A stretch of 23,530 nucleotides of DNA from Lentimicrobiaceae bacterium (lineage in GTDB: Bacteria > Bacteroidota > Bacteroidia > Bacteroidales > WCHB1-69): assembly GCA_009776395.1 (NCBI GenBank), contig WRNX01000010.1, positions 145 to 23,674 on the forward strand, in the 5' to 3' direction. Made by a program: the position numbers and the translations under genes. The notes beneath the pieces are model-generated. The model worked only from the letters and a program-made list of their open reading frames with translations. It was not told the DNA's origin and did no database searches. The stretch's first letter is position 1. The number at the start of each line of letters is the position of its first letter. Shown here in pieces: positions 21,419 through 23,530 of this stretch.

Positions 21419-21925
21419 TTAATGTTTTTCTCCAAATTTGTAACGAACGCCAATAGCAACTGCGCCATACAAATTTTCCATAGAATAAGTGCCATTAAAA
21501 TAAGCACCAATAAGTGGGCGCCAATCTAATGAAAGTTGTAACGGAAATTTGAAATTATATTCAACACCAATCATGCCAACAACACCAGCAAACCAATTAC
21601 CAAGAACTGCATCGTTAGTCCGTTGCATAACATGAGTGTACCACCAGCGATAGCCAAGTCCTCCACCAACTCCGGCATACCAATTCCATGAGCCTGAACC
21701 ATTCCAAGATTGAATAGAAAATATCCAGTTATAGGTTACTATACCTTGTATTCCCGAAAAACTCTTAAAGTCTACATCTGCTTGAAGCATACCTTTTTTA
21801 CCGAATCCATGCTGATAAGAAACTCCTACGCCCCAACCTAAGCGTCCTCCAATGGCTCTTGATTGTGCCAAAGCAACTACATAAATTGCCATTAAAAGGA
21901 TAATTAATAATGTTATTTTTTTCAT
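21419..21925 (-). CDS. Small outer-membrane beta-barrel-like protein
   Basis: The 168-residue protein has a signal peptide (MKKITLLIILLMAIYVVALA) and a mature part rich in Gly and aromatics in alternating strands: GGRLGWGVGVSYQHGF, GIQGIVTYNWIF, WNWYAGVGGGLGYRWWY, FAGVVGMIGVEYNF, and a final GAVAIGVRYKFGEKH ending in a hydrophobic strand. This is the pattern of an eight-stranded OmpA/OmpX-type barrel (porin family, OMP_b-brl), of usual length. No periplasmic domain. Ligand or role unknown. It is separated from the upstream lipoprotein gene by a terminator, so it probably has its own promoter. Confidence 0.75.
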   Translation of the reverse strand: MKKITLLIILLMAIYVVALAQSRAIGGRLGWGVGVSYQHGFGKKGMLQADVDFKSFSGIQGIVTYNWIFSIQSWNGSGSWNWYAGVGGGLGYRWWYTHVMQRTNDAVLGNWFAGVVGMIGVEYNFKFPLQLSLDWRPLIGAYFNGTYSMENLYGAVAIGVRYKFGEKH

Positions 21926-21943
21926 AGCAAAAATATTTGTAAG

Positions 21944-21976
21944 TAAAAATCTAAGCAGGCTTAAACCTGCTTAGAT
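21944..21976 (-). terminator. Rho-independent terminator of the lipoprotein gene
   Basis: On the minus strand the perfect 11-bp stem ATCTAAGCAGG (21976-21966) / CCTGCTTAGAT (21959-21949) with a 6-nt loop is followed by TTTTT. It begins 11 nt past the lipoprotein stop at 21988 and precedes the barrel gene. Confidence 0.85.
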
Positions 21977-21987
21977 CATATTTATTG

Positions 21988-23115
21988 TTAGTCTATAAGA
22001 TTGCCTGTTAGTACATTAATTTTAAAGTTTGTACCCTTGTGGCGACATATAATATAGCTTTCATCAGGATTGCAACGATTTCTAGTAGTCCAATCCCAAG
22101 GTCGGAATACAACATCACCTCTCCAAAAAGTTTTAAGATTATTACCAGTATATTTTATCATGTCATCTTTATTACAACAGTCCTCACCACAATCCCAATA
22201 AAGTTGCGTTCCGATAGACACTTGACCAAACGAACTGTAATCTTTTTTCCATTTTCCATTTTTTAATTTATAATTCTTCATAGAATATGCAGTAGATGTA
22301 AAAAAACTATAGTAGTGGTAAAACCAATTAAATCTATAATCATCGCCATGATTAACCGTACCTGAATTTTTGAAATTAGATTTGCATTCTACATCAGGAG
22401 GAATAACGGTTACCGGAGGATTTGTAAGAACTATCCAGTTTGGGTGATATGGGTCATTAGGTACAGGTGCTCTTCCTAATAATTCAGTAATTGATGTATT
22501 TCTAAGTGCAGTAAGGCAACTAAGTTCTGAAATAGGGATGAGTATTTGATACCCATCAGGACGGAATTGAAAAATGGTATCTTTAATGCAATACTCATGA
22601 AATAAAGATAGGATAGCAAGTCCTACCGGACATTCAGTAATATCATTAGAAGGAGGATCGCCACCTCGATTTAGCCATTCTTCTTCTTTAAATGCGTAAC
22701 ATTCTAAAGATGTATTAATGATTGGACTTTTATATTTTTGTTCAAATTTATATAATGGCAATAGATCATCAAATCCGAGCCTTTCAATAGTGGCATCTAA
22801 TTCTTCTTCATCGCCCGTATCATATATTTGGAGAAAAAGGGTAGTCCATACCTCACACAAATCTAAAAGCTCATCATAAACTTGTATATAGTGTTCAGCA
22901 CTTTCAAATCTCAGAATATCGCCATTTATTAACCTAATATTTCCTAAATCAACAGGTGGAACTTGTTTATAAAGTTGTTCCAATTCATTTGATATCGGAG
23001 CCCTTTGAGGGCAGTTTTCGACAGTGCTGTTTGCTGTCTCATCTTTTTTACATCCTATAACTAAGAATGTAAATGTTAATGCTAATAATGCAGTAAAAAA
23101 TAAATTATTTTTCAT
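21988..23115 (-). CDS. Cys-rich outer lipoprotein of unknown function
   Basis: Read from the ATG at 23115, the protein is 375 residues and starts with a lipoprotein signal MKNNLFFTALLALTFTFLVI ending V-I-G-Cys22, followed by KKDETANST, so it should be lipidated and sent to the outer membrane or surface. The frame is open a further 31 codons upstream, but that part is derived from the end of the neighbouring insertion sequence (boundary near 23144) and has no signal character, so it is not used. The mature part has 12 further Cys, including a DCGEDCC cluster near residue 315, and a segment with a GDILRFESAEHYIQVYDELL pattern seen in various Bacteroidetes lipoproteins. I recognise no family. 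A terminator follows it. Confidence 0.75.
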   Translation of the reverse strand: MKNNLFFTALLALTFTFLVIGCKKDETANSTVENCPQRAPISNELEQLYKQVPPVDLGNIRLINGDILRFESAEHYIQVYDELLDLCEVWTTLFLQIYDTGDEEELDATIERLGFDDLLPLYKFEQKYKSPIINTSLECYAFKEEEWLNRGGDPPSNDITECPVGLAILSLFHEYCIKDTIFQFRPDGYQILIPISELSCLTALRNTSITELLGRAPVPNDPYHPNWIVLTNPPVTVIPPDVECKSNFKNSGTVNHGDDYRFNWFYHYYSFFTSTAYSMKNYKLKNGKWKKDYSSFGQVSIGTQLYWDCGEDCCNKDDMIKYTGNNLKTFWRGDVVFRPWDWTTRNRCNPDESYIICRHKGTNFKINVLTGNLID

Positions 23116-23205
23116 TGTTTTTTGATTTAATTTTGCCTCCACTTGAAATGTACCCTTTTCTTCGGACAGCAAGTTAAGATTTGTTAGACATTTTTTTTTC
23201 AACTG

Positions 23206-23235
23206 CAAAACTAATATTTTTCATATACTACGCAA
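23206..23235 (-). promoter_or_regulatory. Outward promoter at the IS end, facing the lipoprotein gene
   Basis: On the minus strand TTG (23235-23233) is followed after 19 nt by TAGTTTTG (23213-23206), an exact TAnnTTTG. The -33 lies in the last codons of the transposase. Transcription would start near 23200 and cross the IS end into the lipoprotein gene, giving a leader of about 85 nt. Confidence 0.55.
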
Positions 23236-23530
23236 CAATTTTACAATTATTTTTATAATATTCATTAGGATATTGATAATTAAGAGATTGATGAGGTCTT
23301 TTGTGGTTGTAAAATTCAAAATATTCCTCCAAACCGGCATAAAGTTCTTGTCCGGTTTCGTAAGCATTCAGATAAATATTTTCATGTTTGACACTTCTCC
23401 AAAGTCGTTCTATGAATATGTTATCTATAGCTCTACCACGACCGTTCATGCTCACTTTTATATGATTATTAAGTAAATATTCTGTAAAAATATGACTTGT
23501 AAACTGGCTGCCCTGGTCTGTATTAAAAAT
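23228..23530 (-). CDS. IS3-family transposase OrfB, C-terminal part
   Basis: The last 101 residues of a DDE transposase are visible and the frame stays open to the window edge. The segment starts FNTDQGSQFTSHIFTEYLL, in which Asp of NTDQGSQF is the second catalytic acid. NGRGRAIDNIFIERLWRSVK carries the catalytic Glu in IERLW, and EYFEFYNHKRPHQSLNYQ is the standard end of the rve integrase core. It cuts and joins IS ends. A GTG at 23455 in this frame is an internal codon, not the start. OrfA lies outside the window; integrity cannot be judged. Confidence 0.93.
   Translation of the reverse strand: MFNTDQGSQFTSHIFTEYLLNNHIKVSMNGRGRAIDNIFIERLWRSVKHENIYLNAYETGQELYAGLEEYFEFYNHKRPHQSLNYQYPNEYYKNNCKIVA

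Larger units (their letters stand above)
23144..23530 (-). mobile_element. IS3-family insertion sequence, right part (continues beyond window)
   Basis: The element holds the 3' end of an IS3-type transposase and a non-coding end of about 84 bp. On the plus strand its probable tip begins TGAAATGTACCCTTTTCTTC at 23144; the TG start matches the TG...CA tips of IS3 elements, and GGACAGCAAG follows. The other inverted repeat is off the window, so the boundary and a 3-4 bp target duplication (ACT or CACT next to 23143) are unproven. Confidence 0.7.

Noticed and set aside
21180..21422. 80-codon plus-strand frame in the purE/OMP gap
   Set aside because: Low-complexity, no signal peptide or domain; another frame of the same stretch gives the better, still weak, thioredoxin-like match.
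23116..23208. N-terminal extension of the lipoprotein
   Set aside because: These codons are mostly IS end sequence; the lipoprotein signal begins at the ATG at 23115.

Overview
The window looks like a chromosomal segment of an AT-rich member of the Bacteroidota, probably Bacteroidales-like, most likely uncultured. The support is: three secreted proteins with signal peptides and type IX secretion (T9SS) C-terminal sorting domains; a TonB-dependent receptor with a carboxypeptidase-regulatory-like N-terminal domain; a TPR/transmembrane/AraC-type regulator; an S16 ribosomal protein with a long acidic/Ala-rich tail; a Bacteroidetes-type AMP nucleosidase; and promoters of the TTG-N19..22-TAnnTTTG form rather than sigma-70 -35/-10 boxes. 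Shine-Dalgarno sequences are largely absent.

Layout. Positions 1-680 (minus strand) hold the first 24 codons of a probable recA with a near-perfect promoter and an overlapping inverted repeat, then gcvH and tRNA-Pro(GGG). The tRNA promoter overlaps a divergent promoter for a secreted zinc metalloprotease (799-2862, plus), which is followed by AMP nucleosidase (2868-3650) and a TPR-AraC regulator (3785-5380). Two large T9SS cargo proteins lie on the minus strand: a 1627-residue GLUG/InlB-like repeat protein (8078-12961), and downstream of it an 876-residue protein with an Omp28/thioredoxin-like CxxC domain (5403-8033). A 4'-phosphopantetheinyl transferase (13260-13859, minus) is divergent from a plus-strand run: TonB receptor (14163-16646), a PCMD-like T9SS protein (16753-17736), and a BadF/BadG-type sugar kinase (17740-18567). 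Then rpsP (18751-19377).

From 19579 to the end everything clearly coding is on the minus strand: an orphan HdrB-like protein with two Cys-rich CCG domains behind purE; a small outer-membrane barrel-like protein; a Cys-rich lipoprotein of unknown function; and the 3' part of an IS3-family transposase running off the right edge. The IS end lies about 28 bp from the lipoprotein start and carries a good outward promoter. Two apparent gene remnants sit in the gaps: the N-terminus of an S23/four-helix-bundle protein (19448-19531) and, much less surely, a thioredoxin-like fragment (21211-21366).

Working together: the plus-strand block at 14163-18567 reads as uptake (TonB receptor), surface display (PCMD/T9SS) and sugar phosphorylation (kinase). 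The 5403-12961 pair reads as surface adhesin plus accessory surface protein. The most unusual structures are: a heptanucleotide repeat (CAYTAAY) shared by the leaders of two unrelated genes; a second, different heptad repeat inside the signal-peptide codons of the PCMD protein, where copy change would shift frame; a complete two-fold duplication of a six-domain unit in the adhesin; and the orphan HdrB. I do not see CRISPR, a defence island or a phage. No wholly new multi-gene system is evident.
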